Source: Oxalobacteraceae bacterium
Lineage (GTDB): Bacteria; Pseudomonadota; Gammaproteobacteria; Burkholderiales; Burkholderiaceae_D
Direction: 5' to 3'
Length of the DNA stretch: 61,280 nt
NCBI GenBank assembly: GCA_023259175.1
Contig: JAHFQV010000009.1
Location: 1-61,280, forward strand
Shown: positions 17,385 through 25,945 of the stretch, one piece after another
Layout of the letters: each line of letters starts with the position of its first letter
How positions within the stretch are numbered: the stretch's first letter is position 1
Program-made: the position numbers and the translations under genes
The notes under the pieces: model-generated
Database searches by the model: none
What the model was told of the DNA's origin: nothing
The model's input: the letters and a program-made list of their open reading frames with translations, nothing else

Positions 17385-18695
17385 CAATGCCTCTTCCAAA
17401 CAATTTAAAAATTCTTTCGCGTTGGCTAGAGAGAAAACCAGAGGCGGTTTGATTTTTAAGACATTGTCGTAGGGCCCATCGCTAGAGAGTAAAATTCGAT
17501 GGGCTTTCAGATATTCGATGACGCACTTGCATTCTTGCGTGGCAGGCGTGCGTAGGGTCTGATCTTTGACGAGTTCCACGCCGATAAATAAACCCATGCC
17601 GCGCACATCGCCGATGAGTGGGTGTTGCGTTTTTAAATTCATCAAAGCTTCAAGTAAAAAAGCGCCCACTTCGGCGGCGTTTTTTTGTAGTTGTTCCTGC
17701 TCGATTACGTCTAAAACTGCCAATCCCATTGCACAGGAAACGGGATTGCCAGCAAAGGTGTTGAAGTATTCCATGCCGGTGATGAAAGCTTGTGCAATTT
17801 CCGGGCGGGTGACCACCGCGCCCATGGGATGTCCGTTGCAGATAGGCTTACCCAGAGTGACGATGTCGGGGATCACATTTTGTGATTCGAATGCCCAAAA
17901 ATGTTGACCAGAGCGCCCAAAACCAACTTGAACTTCATCTGCAATACAAACTGCTCCCGCTGCTCTGGCGTGGGCGTAGGCGGCCGCTAAATAGCCTTGC
18001 GGAAGAACGACTTGACCGCCGCAACCTAAGATAGATTCACAATAAAATGCGGCGGGTTTTGCACCACGATCATGGATCGCTTGAATGCAGCGATGCAAGT
18101 CGTTTGCGTATTGTAGAGCCGCTTTGCTATCGCCGCGGCGAAATTGGCCACGATAGTCGTCAGGTATTTCGGCGACTTGAATTTGCGCTGGGCGACCGCG
18201 CCCACCTTTACCATCGAATTTGTAGGGACTCAGTTCTATCATGGTCGGCGAGTTGCCATGATAGGCATGATCGACAACGATAATGTCATTGTTTTGCGTG
18301 TAGGTTTTGGCGATACGTAGCGCGAGATCATTCGCTTCGGTCCCGGAATTGGTCAGAAAGACGACCGAGAGTTCTTTCGGAAAAGTGACGGCGAGACGCT
18401 GCGCATATTCCACGATATTGTCGTGCAAATAGCGGGTGTTGGTATTGAGCTCGGCCATTTGTGCTTGCCCTGCAGCGACAACGGTAGGGTGGCAGTGGCC
18501 GACGTGGCAGACGTTATTAACCATGTCGAGATAGGCATTGCCTTGTTCATCGTATAGATAGGCACCACGACCACGCACCATTTTGATGGGCTCTTGGTAG
18601 GACATACTGAGCGTCGGGTTCAGGTGTTGACGACGTAGCTGGATAATTTCTTCGGCACTACGTTGCGGTATGGGTTTGGCGATGGTGTTGTACAT
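17370..18695 (-). CDS. Class III PLP phospho-lyase (hydroxylysine/ethanolamine phosphate type)
   Basis: This 441-residue class III aminotransferase-fold protein resembles ETNPPL and PHYKPL, which eliminate phosphate and ammonia from phosphoethanolamine or 5-phosphohydroxylysine instead of transaminating. The PLP lysine is in TLGKPICNGHP, the Asp of the cofactor site is in CIADEVQVGFGR, and NSGTEANDLALR binds phosphate. The upstream neighbour is a hydroxylysine-kinase-like gene 37 bp away on the same strand, which supports a kinase then phospho-lyase pathway. The ATG at 18695 is preferred; an upstream start near 18797 would overlap the kinase gene. Exact substrate not determinable. Confidence 0.75.
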   Translation of the reverse strand: MYNTIAKPIPQRSAEEIIQLRRQHLNPTLSMSYQEPIKMVRGRGAYLYDEQGNAYLDMVNNVCHVGHCHPTVVAAGQAQMAELNTNTRYLHDNIVEYAQRLAVTFPKELSVVFLTNSGTEANDLALRIAKTYTQNNDIIVVDHAYHGNSPTMIELSPYKFDGKGGRGRPAQIQVAEIPDDYRGQFRRGDSKAALQYANDLHRCIQAIHDRGAKPAAFYCESILGCGGQVVLPQGYLAAAYAHARAAGAVCIADEVQVGFGRSGQHFWAFESQNVIPDIVTLGKPICNGHPMGAVVTRPEIAQAFITGMEYFNTFAGNPVSCAMGLAVLDVIEQEQLQKNAAEVGAFLLEALMNLKTQHPLIGDVRGMGLFIGVELVKDQTLRTPATQECKCVIEYLKAHRILLSSDGPYDNVLKIKPPLVFSLANAKEFLNCLEEALKTLS

Positions 18696-18732
18696 GGTGG
18701 ACGAGATTTGAAGTTTGGATGACGGGATTTGA

Positions 18733-19776
18733 TTAGTTAGCTGCGATCTTGCAAGCATTGAATAATCGACCTTGTAGTTGCGCGTAGTCGATCGCATCTA
18801 ATTGCAAAATCAAGCGCCGAACACCTGTTTGTGAGATCAGTATATATTCGTTTTCTGGATTTTTGCGCCAAGCACGATTGGCCATCAGGATACTTTGACT
18901 AAGGCGTGTGGTGATGAGATGGTAGAGCGCATGTATTTCCTCCGCTGTCAGCGGGTAAGTCTGATGGTAGCCACTTAAAATAGTCATCATCGCCGTTTGT
19001 ACTGCTTCGACTTCGGTAATCGTTTGTAAGGCATAGGTGATGGCAATCGCCAGATCGACCACGCGTAGATGGTGGCACATGTCGCCGAAGTCGATGATGG
19101 CATTGACCTCGGAGTGCGCTTTGTTATTGGAATGCGCGACGATGACGTTGAAATCATTGGCATCATTGTGGATCACACTCATCGGTAGCTGTTGTTTCCA
19201 ATGCGTCTCGTGTTCGGCGAAAAACGCGATATGACGGCTGACAACATCGCGTAAATGAAGCTCGTCGATATGAGGAATTTCTTCGCGCAGCGCGAGCACA
19301 TTGCTGATGTTCCAATCGACGTAGCGATACATGTTGGCGTGGCTGAAATCGGCTAGGCCACGATTGAGTTTTGCAATTGCCACGCCCAGACTTGTTTGTA
19401 ATGCGCTTTGATTGATTTGGTTATCGCTTGCGACTTTGGCATAGACATCGCCTTCGACAAAACGCATCAAACGTAGATGACACACTTGCTTGCTTTGTGT
19501 GGTGTAAGGAATGATGTGATCTTGCTCGGCTGTGAGTATTACTTTGGGTAAGGCTAAATCGGGGCAGGTTTTTTCCAAATGGAGTAGCGCAGCGTTTTCA
19601 ATATCGAGATCGGCATAAGACCAATTGGGGTTGGCGATTTTGAATACGTAATCGCCGCTAGGATGATGGACTTTGAAATTGCGGTCAGCATAGGAAGGCA
19701 AGGGGCTCACCTCGCCGCTGAGTTGCCAATATTCTTGCAGTAGTTCGAGAACTTGATTTGTCGTGATGTTGAGCAT
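18733..19776 (-). CDS. APH-family kinase, hydroxylysine-kinase-like
   Basis: This 347-residue aminoglycoside-phosphotransferase-fold kinase resembles hydroxylysine kinase (HYKK/AGPHD1). YADRNFKVHHPSGDYVFKIAN is the ATP-side lysine region. The Brenner-type catalytic motif reads VIHNDANDFNVIV, and the metal-binding motif is IDFGDMCHHLRVVDLA. It is the first gene of a two-gene operon with the phospho-lyase. Taken together they fit catabolism of 5-hydroxylysine or a related phosphorylatable amine. The pair is also compatible with ethanolamine-type chemistry. Confidence 0.75.
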   Translation of the reverse strand: MLNITTNQVLELLQEYWQLSGEVSPLPSYADRNFKVHHPSGDYVFKIANPNWSYADLDIENAALLHLEKTCPDLALPKVILTAEQDHIIPYTTQSKQVCHLRLMRFVEGDVYAKVASDNQINQSALQTSLGVAIAKLNRGLADFSHANMYRYVDWNISNVLALREEIPHIDELHLRDVVSRHIAFFAEHETHWKQQLPMSVIHNDANDFNVIVAHSNNKAHSEVNAIIDFGDMCHHLRVVDLAIAITYALQTITEVEAVQTAMMTILSGYHQTYPLTAEEIHALYHLITTRLSQSILMANRAWRKNPENEYILISQTGVRRLILQLDAIDYAQLQGRLFNACKIAAN

Positions 19777-19888
19777 AGCGAGAGTAATGGGTTTTCTTGG
19801 TGTCGATTTGAAAAATCTTCAATTTAAGGAATATGCTATTCTCGCTTAATTCGGCTTTACAAATGTGGGTTTTCTAAAGGGGTTCTTT

Positions 19889-20284
19889 ATGCATGGTTCT
19901 TGTCTATGTGGTGAAGTACAGTTTCGTTTTGAACGCTTTGATGGTGGGATTGCTCACTGTCATTGCAGTATGTGCCGCAAATTCACAGGCGCGGCGTTTG
20001 CGACTTTTGGTGCGGTCAATTGCGATGAAATCATTTGGGAAAAAGCCCAGTCTGCGATTACGATTTTCGATTCATCGGAACAGGCGCAACGGGGATTTTG
20101 TAAACACTGTGGTTCGAGTTTATTTTATCGCTTAAAACTACCCAATGCGCCCTATGAAATTGCATTGGGTTTGTTGGATGAGGAGCCAAGTGCCGCCGTA
20201 ACGGCGAACATTTTTTGCCAAAATCGCCCGCAATGGCCGCGTAGTTTAGAGACATTGCCAGCCTATGAGCAGGGGCGGGTGTAA
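19889..20284 (+). CDS. GFA-family (glutathione-dependent formaldehyde-activating-like) protein
   Basis: This 131-residue zinc protein has the GFA pattern: MHGSCLCGEVQF at the N-terminus, then HCHCSMCRKFTGAAFATF and FCKHCGSSLFYR, which supply the cysteine ligands. The family founder is S-(hydroxymethyl)glutathione synthase, but most members have unknown substrates. The start at 19889 follows AAAGGGGTT. It is followed 23 bp later by a MAPEG gene, and both may concern glutathione or lipid-electrophile chemistry. Confidence 0.85.
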   Translation: MHGSCLCGEVQFRFERFDGGIAHCHCSMCRKFTGAAFATFGAVNCDEIIWEKAQSAITIFDSSEQAQRGFCKHCGSSLFYRLKLPNAPYEIALGLLDEEPSAAVTANIFCQNRPQWPRSLETLPAYEQGRV

Positions 20285-20307
20285 AATTTTTAGAGGGAGA
20301 CTAGCTC

Positions 20308-20694
20308 ATGACATCCGTATTTTTCATTGGCTTACTGGTATTGATGCAAATCCCATTAACTATTTTTGTTGGCTATTATCGAGCGAAAACGGGGATACGG
20401 TTTTTTGATGGCGGCGACCAAGTTCTATTGCGTCGTATGCGTGCTCATGGAAATTTTACCGAGACTGTGCCAATTAGCTTATTGGCGATGGCTGCGGCTG
20501 AGTTTTCTCATATGCCGCATTGGATTTTGTTGGCGGGGGGTGTTTGTCTGGTGCTTGGGCGACTCATGCATGCAGTGACTTTGATCACCATCGCTTGGGG
20601 GATGACACGTGCCTTGGGCATGGTCTTGACCATGATACCGATGGTTGTTTTTGGCCTATGGGCTTTGAGTCATAGTTTAGTTTGGATTTTTTAG
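20308..20694 (+). CDS. MAPEG-family membrane protein
   Basis: This 128-residue protein has four hydrophobic segments. The MAPEG signature is seen as QVLLRRMRAHGNFTETVPISLL in the loop and second helix, followed by GRLMHAV. MAPEG members are glutathione-dependent or eicosanoid-related membrane enzymes in eukaryotes; bacterial ones are poorly characterised. It is probably cotranscribed with the GFA gene. Its stop codon overlaps the stop of the convergent nucleotidase by four bases. Confidence 0.8.
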   Translation: MTSVFFIGLLVLMQIPLTIFVGYYRAKTGIRFFDGGDQVLLRRMRAHGNFTETVPISLLAMAAAEFSHMPHWILLAGGVCLVLGRLMHAVTLITIAWGMTRALGMVLTMIPMVVFGLWALSHSLVWIF

Positions 20695-21596
20695 CGCTCC
20701 TGTTTATACGGAACGCGCCCAGTAGGAACGACGTTGGAAGCACTGGCGCAGTGTCCGTGCTGATCGTCGAAAAACATATGTGGTTTGAAAGCAGCGAGAA
20801 CGGCCGATTTGTTGACGCCACCCATAAAAAAAGTTTCGTCTATCGCGATATCCCAGGCACGCAATGTGCGAATGACGCGTTCGTGCGCAGGGGATGAGCG
20901 CGCCGTCACTAATGCAGTGCGTAAAGGAAGCGCCCGACCATCCGGTGCTTTGAAATTATTTTGGATATAGGATAAAGCGATAAGTAAGCGCGCAAATGGG
21001 CCTTGCGGTAAAGGTTTTTTTGCGTTTTCTCTTTCATGTTGTTCAAAGGCTTCGATACCCCCCGATTGATAAATGCGTTCGGCTTCGTCAGAAAAAATGA
21101 CGGCATCGCCGTCGAATGCAATTCGGATTTGATCGAGATCGACTGCTGCATCCGGTAAACGATATAGTAAGGCCGAGGCGACACCTGAGTTGATCGCCGC
21201 TTGCACATCGTCTTCGTGTAAGGATAAAAATAAACTGACATTGAAGGCTTGCAAGTAGGGCGACAAGGATGCGCCTCCAGCCAATGCGGCGCGACTAATG
21301 TCTAAGCCGTAATGCTCAATTGAATTGAATATGCGTAGCGAAGTTTCCGAGGAATTGCGCGACATGATCACGACTTCGACCAGACGTTGTCCAGGCGTGA
21401 GCTGATTGAGTTTAAGCAGTGCTTTGACTAAAGAAAAACCTGCACCCGGTTTAAGTACTTCATTTTCATGTTTGAGTTGGTGCTGACGATATTTTTCTAA
21501 ACCTTGTTCCTGAAAAATAGCTTCTTCCATTTCGAGATCAAACAGCGCGCGCGAGGAGATGCCGATGACGAGAAGTTTATCAAGCGAGTAGGGCAT
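20691..21596 (-). CDS. Cytosolic 5'-nucleotidase-family protein
   Basis: This 301-residue protein resembles the NT5C1-type 5'-nucleotidase family, HAD superfamily. RIAFDGDAVIFSDEAERIY carries the Asp motif, TARSSPAHERVIRTLR a phosphate-contact motif, and FFDDQ the last acidic motif. It would release phosphate from nucleoside monophosphates such as AMP or IMP. The ATG at 21596 gives MPYSLDKLLVIGISSRALF, matching the family start. It lies 62 bp from the end of nnrS but is transcribed after it, possibly in the same operon. Confidence 0.8.
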   Translation of the reverse strand: MPYSLDKLLVIGISSRALFDLEMEEAIFQEQGLEKYRQHQLKHENEVLKPGAGFSLVKALLKLNQLTPGQRLVEVVIMSRNSSETSLRIFNSIEHYGLDISRAALAGGASLSPYLQAFNVSLFLSLHEDDVQAAINSGVASALLYRLPDAAVDLDQIRIAFDGDAVIFSDEAERIYQSGGIEAFEQHERENAKKPLPQGPFARLLIALSYIQNNFKAPDGRALPLRTALVTARSSPAHERVIRTLRAWDIAIDETFFMGGVNKSAVLAAFKPHMFFDDQHGHCASASNVVPTGRVPYKQER

Positions 21597-21658
21597 GGAA
21601 AATCCTGATGTTTGCAAGGCCAAGATTTTCCATTGTAAAGCTTTTGTGGGTGCTTGGG

Positions 21659-22804
21659 CTAGGCTGGCGCAGTGACAAGGTCACGATTCCAATAAATGGG
21701 TAACATGAGTGCGACCCAAGTGATCAATAAAACCAGCCACAGGGTCGCCGACAATTGCATTAAATCCGGCATGGCAAGGACGCTTGCGATGACGCGCAAA
21801 AGAGCGGCACCGTGCAGTCCTAGATAAAGTGCCCAGAGTAAATTCGAAGCATGTAGCGGGCGATTACTGTGCCCAAAGCTCACCCGACTGACAAAGCCAA
21901 CCAGCATCGTTCCCATAAAGCCCAAGGCTAAAGCGTGGGTGCTGGCTGAACCTAAATTGAGACCCAAGGCGTTCGCAGCCTGCAAAGCAAAAACGATACT
22001 AAGCCATGCAAAAGAAAGATGAAGCATCGCGAGCAAGCGATTACCGAGACTGCGGTGAAGCCCCCAGCGCCACGATGTCCACGCAAAGCTGCAGGCCAGC
22101 ACTGTTGCGAGGATGCCTTCCAAATCCGCAAAGTGAAAGAGTTGGCTGAACATGATGGCGACATTCATCGCTATCCAAAAAAAGAGCAGTGGATAGGGGC
22201 GCCAAACCGTGTACGATGGAATGACATTGCCGCTAAAAAAAGGCAACATGCGATGACAAACGGTGAGAAATATCGGTAGCAAGAACAGGGAAAAACTCAA
22301 ATGCCGTGCGATTTCCCATGCTCTCGTCCAGCCGCAGGCCCAGAGTAAAGCAAAGAGTAAGCTCAATATCCCGCCAGTCATGGCGCATAAAATCGCCAAG
22401 GCATGTTTGCGATCATTTGCACGACTTAAGCGTATCAGACTCGCCCAGCGCACGCTCACAATACACCAGGCGCTTAACATTAAAATGAAACCCGAAATTC
22501 GTAGCGGATAGAAACTTGGTCGAGAGCCAAATAGAACCAAGAGTAATCCAAAAAAATAGGTGCATCCATTCATTAGAAAATAGCGATCCGATGCCTTCAC
22601 CGCGAGCCAGCGTGGCCCTGCGGTAAAGGTAAAACCGAGTATGAATAAAGGGAATACCCCTAGCGGCATAAGTAGGGCATGCAAATGAACCGGCAATTCA
22701 GTACCGTTCTGTAGGGCTAGCCACCACCAAGTAAAGAGCAAGGCGACGGTGATTGCACCGAGAAAAAAATATAGGCGGTGCGGGGCAAGTTGCAGATGTT
22801 TCAT
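21659..22804 (-). CDS. nnrS: NnrS-family heme/copper membrane protein
   Basis: This 381-residue protein has about twelve transmembrane segments and the NnrS arrangement of conserved histidines, for example LPVHLHALLMPLGVFPLFILGF, CHRMLPFF and ASTHALALGFMG. NnrS proteins are linked to nitric oxide tolerance in denitrifying and NO-exposed bacteria. It starts 3 bp after the ubiT stop codon, so it is cotranscribed with ubiU-ubiV-ubiT. An FNR-type promoter upstream of ubiU would therefore control it. Confidence 0.9.
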   Translation of the reverse strand: MKHLQLAPHRLYFFLGAITVALLFTWWWLALQNGTELPVHLHALLMPLGVFPLFILGFTFTAGPRWLAVKASDRYFLMNGCTYFFGLLLVLFGSRPSFYPLRISGFILMLSAWCIVSVRWASLIRLSRANDRKHALAILCAMTGGILSLLFALLWACGWTRAWEIARHLSFSLFLLPIFLTVCHRMLPFFSGNVIPSYTVWRPYPLLFFWIAMNVAIMFSQLFHFADLEGILATVLACSFAWTSWRWGLHRSLGNRLLAMLHLSFAWLSIVFALQAANALGLNLGSASTHALALGFMGTMLVGFVSRVSFGHSNRPLHASNLLWALYLGLHGAALLRVIASVLAMPDLMQLSATLWLVLLITWVALMLPIYWNRDLVTAPA

Positions 22805-22807
22805 AGT

Positions 22808-23290
22808 CTAGTGGGTAGCCTGAGTTTGAGTTTGAGGTTGGTGTTGGTGTTGGTGGGCATGTTGTGATAAACCGAGTTTTTGCAAAATAGCACCGAGGTC
22901 GGGACGTGGGGTCGCGTCTAGCCAATATTTAACGGCGGTACCCAAAGCCGTGTCGCCTTCAATGCCTAATTTCCTTTGGAAAAACAAGGTGTCTGCGTCG
23001 TCTAAACCTGCGGCCAGGCGTAGGTAATCAATCGCATTGGCGTAAAAAGTCACGTCGGCTGGCGTAGATGATGCATGCACAAAACGCCTATTACGACAGC
23101 TAAAAAGTGGGTTCAATCCAAAATCCTTTACCTTGATTTGAAAAACTTTCCCTTCAAATTCTTCCGACGGTGTGAGGTATTTCAAATGCTGAGCTAAGTT
23201 CAAGAGGATGAGCAAAGGCGCGCTTGCGACTGGAGTCGGTAAGCGGGTGCCTAGTTGGCTAATGAAGGGCGGAATTTGGAAATGATGCAT
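22808..23290 (-). CDS. ubiT: Ubiquinone anaerobic biosynthesis accessory factor UbiT
   Basis: This 160-residue SCP2-domain protein (YhbT in E. coli) is thought to bind polyprenyl quinone intermediates. The lipid-binding core contains FEGKVFQIKVKDFGL and ADVTFYANAIDYLRLA. The FFQRKLGIEGDTALG segment is typical of UbiT. The C-terminus is an unusual His/Gln/Thr low-complexity tail (HAHQHQHQPQTQTQATH), encoded by tandem 6-bp units. It is the third gene of the operon. Confidence 0.9.
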   Translation of the reverse strand: MHHFQIPPFISQLGTRLPTPVASAPLLILLNLAQHLKYLTPSEEFEGKVFQIKVKDFGLNPLFSCRNRRFVHASSTPADVTFYANAIDYLRLAAGLDDADTLFFQRKLGIEGDTALGTAVKYWLDATPRPDLGAILQKLGLSQHAHQHQHQPQTQTQATH

Positions 23291-23320
23291 AAGCGCTGCG
23301 TTGGTTTGGATATTGAGTAT

Positions 23321-24259
23321 TCATAAATTGGTAGTGACTCGCCGCTTCGAACTGGCAGAAATTAATTGACGCCCAGGCTTTCCCTGCCAGTAGCCGTCAC
23401 TGGCCTGTGCATCGGGCGGTAAATATTGTGGGTCGATCATGGCGACTTGATTGTTGCGTCTCGCTTCATCGAAACAAGCAAGGATAGTGGCCATGTTTTG
23501 CGATTGCACTTGCAGTCTTAAGACCTCGACGTGCATTGCATTTAAAGTCGGTAATTGTGCGGCTAAATTGAGGCAAGTTGCGCTTTGGGTTTGGATTCCA
23601 TTTAGATTCAAAAAGCGTTCGTTTTCCTGGGTTGAAAGTAGTAAGCCATCTGGGTAATCTAGGCATCGAAATTCACATTGATCTTTGTGCAGACGATGGT
23701 GGCGGGCGGTGAAGCAGCGCGCCGAAAACGCTAAAGCCATACGCCCCCAAACATGGACTTCCGTTTGCATATCCAGCGGTTTTTGGGCAAGAAGGGCTGT
23801 TAAGTCCTGCTGACTTAGTTCATTTGGAGCGGTGAAGCGGATCGCACCTAAGTCCCTTAGTCGGCTTAGGCTCGCGCTGTGATAAAGATTTAAATGCGGG
23901 CCGGCGACGAAGGGCATACGATGGGCGTGGAGTACACCTACCGCGCTATAATCATTCGCTTCAACCATTAAATTGTGCTGGCCTGCAGCGTCAATCAGGC
24001 GATGCAGTTTGCGTCTATCTTGTTCGCTTTCGATTAAGTGCATGCTGGATAAAACGACCTCCTTGCCCGCTTCTCGAGCGCAGTTTGCAATTGCAATCCA
24101 ATCCTCGAGTTTTGATTCATGACGGCGTTCGCAAATCACTTCACCCAGATAGAGAATATCCACAGGCCATTCGAGTGCGTCGGCATAGAATTGGAGTGTG
24201 TCGCGTCTGGGCCAGTAGTAGCTCAAGGGAGCAAGTGAGAGTAGTGGGGTATTGGGCAT
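23321..24259 (-). CDS. ubiV: Ubiquinone anaerobic biosynthesis protein UbiV
   Basis: This 312-residue U32-peptidase-like Fe-S protein (YhbV) partners with UbiU in O2-independent hydroxylation of the quinone ring. Cysteines for a 4Fe-4S cluster are visible: one in VICERR, one in SARCFTARHH and two in DQCEFRCLDYP. The ATG at 24259 lies 4 bp after the ubiU stop codon; a TTG at 24283 would overlap ubiU and is less likely. Confidence 0.9.
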   Translation of the reverse strand: MPNTPLLSLAPLSYYWPRRDTLQFYADALEWPVDILYLGEVICERRHESKLEDWIAIANCAREAGKEVVLSSMHLIESEQDRRKLHRLIDAAGQHNLMVEANDYSAVGVLHAHRMPFVAGPHLNLYHSASLSRLRDLGAIRFTAPNELSQQDLTALLAQKPLDMQTEVHVWGRMALAFSARCFTARHHRLHKDQCEFRCLDYPDGLLLSTQENERFLNLNGIQTQSATCLNLAAQLPTLNAMHVEVLRLQVQSQNMATILACFDEARRNNQVAMIDPQYLPPDAQASDGYWQGKPGRQLISASSKRRVTTNL

Positions 24260-24263
24260 AGCC

Positions 24264-25268
24264 TTATTTCCACGGGCGCTCAAACGCCCCTTGTGTTACC
24301 TGCGTGCCTTCGGCATGACGCGCAAGTGTGCTGAGCCATTGTGGGCGCGCGCTGTAGCGTTCTGGGTCTTTGTAGGCGGTGTCTAAGGCCTGCCGGAAGG
24401 TGCTGACAACTTGTCCCACATAATTAGGGCTGCGCTGCCTTCCTTCGATTTTGATCGCAGCGACACCCATTTTGATCAGATCCGGCAACAACGCAATTGC
24501 ATTGAGACTAGTCGGTTCTTCTAATACGTAGTCGATTTCATTTTGCAGCTTAAATCGGCCCTTGCACAAGGTCGGATACGCTGCCGCCTCGTGCGGCTGA
24601 TAATGATCGATTAGAGCATCGTTTAAACGCGCCGTCATTACGCCATTCGCTTCCTTCCATTGAATCGCGTGGGCCGGTGAGCAAACCCCTCGGTTATTCG
24701 GCGAGTCTCCCGTGACATAGCTTGATAAAAAGCAGCGCCCCTCTGCCATCACGCATAAACTTCCAAAACCAAATACCTCGATTTCAACCGTGGTTTGAGC
24801 AATGATCTTGGCGATTTCTGCGAGCGTTAATACGCGGGGTAGGACGGCACGTCGAATGCCAAATTGTTCGCGCATCAGCTCGATGGCATCAACGCTGGTG
24901 GCCGAGGCTTGCACCGACAAATGTAAATGCAGTGAAGGGTAGCGCTCCCGAGCATAGGCAAGTAGGCCGAAGTCCGCCAAAATGAGCGCATCAGCGTCCA
25001 GCCTAACGGCTTGATCAATCGCATGAAACCACTCGGCCTTGTTACGCTCTTGCGCATAAGTGTTAATCGCAAATAAAACCTCCCGCCCATGCGCATGTGC
25101 GTAGGCGATACCGGTTTCTAGTGCAGCTTCATCGAAATTGAGGCCTTTAAAATTGCGTGCATTGCTGGCGTTTTTGAGGCCCAAATAGACGGCATCAGCC
25201 CCTGCATCAATGGCAGACTTGAGCGCAACAAGATTGCCCGCAGGCGCGACTATGGCGATGTTTTTCAT
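24264..25268 (-). CDS. ubiU: Ubiquinone anaerobic biosynthesis protein UbiU
   Basis: This 334-residue U32-peptidase-like Fe-S protein (YhbU) is the first gene of the operon. APAGNLVALKSAIDAGADAVYLGLK is the UbiU N-terminus. The cluster cysteines fall in GSLCVMAEGRC, GVCSPAH and TLCKGR. With UbiV it is thought to carry out the hydroxylations that replace the oxygen-dependent monooxygenases in anoxia. An FNR-type site and a -10 box lie directly upstream. Confidence 0.93.
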   Translation of the reverse strand: MKNIAIVAPAGNLVALKSAIDAGADAVYLGLKNASNARNFKGLNFDEAALETGIAYAHAHGREVLFAINTYAQERNKAEWFHAIDQAVRLDADALILADFGLLAYARERYPSLHLHLSVQASATSVDAIELMREQFGIRRAVLPRVLTLAEIAKIIAQTTVEIEVFGFGSLCVMAEGRCFLSSYVTGDSPNNRGVCSPAHAIQWKEANGVMTARLNDALIDHYQPHEAAAYPTLCKGRFKLQNEIDYVLEEPTSLNAIALLPDLIKMGVAAIKIEGRQRSPNYVGQVVSTFRQALDTAYKDPERYSARPQWLSTLARHAEGTQVTQGAFERPWK

Positions 25269-25275
25269 GCCTGCT

Positions 25276-25317
25276 ATCGTAAAACTTGTAGCGGCCTAGG
25301 TCATTGTCCGATATCAA
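25276..25317 (-). promoter_or_regulatory. Candidate FNR/Dnr-type promoter of ubiU
   Basis: On the minus strand, TTGATATCGGACAA (25304-25317) matches eight of ten fixed bases of the FNR consensus TTGATnnnnATCAA. A -10-like TACGAT lies at 25276-25281, exactly 32 bp centre to centre. This is the spacing for a class II site at -41.5. It predicts transcription from about 25269, one base before the ATG, and so an almost leaderless message. Confidence 0.55.
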
Positions 25318-25435
25318 TGTTCGTCTTCGAATCTCCCCTTGCAGTACAATAAAGTCTGGTCAAAATTTTCAATTGGCGAGCTTGCGCTTCCCTAAGGTGT
25401 AAACAAAGTAAATTCATGTGCGAAATGGTGGGTAT

Positions 25436-25945
25436 ATGCAAGAGTATTTAATTCGATCTATACGTGGTGATGATAATGTCGTGGTCGCAAAAATCATCCG
25501 TGAAGTACTCACTGAAATGGAGGTGCCGAAAGTCGCCTCGGCATTTGAAGATGCCTCTTTAGATGCCATGTTTGAGTATTATCAGGCCAATCGAAGCGGG
25601 TATTATGTGCTCGAACTCGCTGGTAAGATTGTTGCTGCGGGTGGTTTCGCGCCTTTGGCGGGCGCCGTCGAGTCGATATGCGAGCTGCAGAAAGTATACT
25701 TCCGACCCGAAGTACGCGGTTTGGGCTTGGGCGAAAAAATGGTCAGGCATTGTTTGCAAGCAGCGCAGCAACAAGGCTATTTGGAATGCTATCTTGAGAC
25801 CATGCCGAACATGATAGCGGCACAGGCTTTGTATCAAAAATTGGGTTTTAAAAGTATCGATAAAAGCATGGGATGTACCGGACATACTTCATGCTCGGTT
25901 CGGATGTTACTGCGTTTTTCTGAGCGCGAAATTTCTGAGATCTAG
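25436..25945 (+). CDS. GNAT-family N-acetyltransferase
   Basis: This 169-residue GNAT enzyme has the acetyl-CoA pyrophosphate loop as VRGLGLGEKMVRHCLQ (motif A) and the motif B tail as MIAAQALYQKLGFKSI. The substrate is unknown. The ATG at 25436 follows GGTGGGT. Its stop codon shares a CTAG with the convergent histidine kinase gene. The location between anaerobic quinone genes and a two-component pair gives no functional clue. Confidence 0.85.
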   Translation: MQEYLIRSIRGDDNVVVAKIIREVLTEMEVPKVASAFEDASLDAMFEYYQANRSGYYVLELAGKIVAAGGFAPLAGAVESICELQKVYFRPEVRGLGLGEKMVRHCLQAAQQQGYLECYLETMPNMIAAQALYQKLGFKSIDKSMGCTGHTSCSVRMLLRFSEREISEI

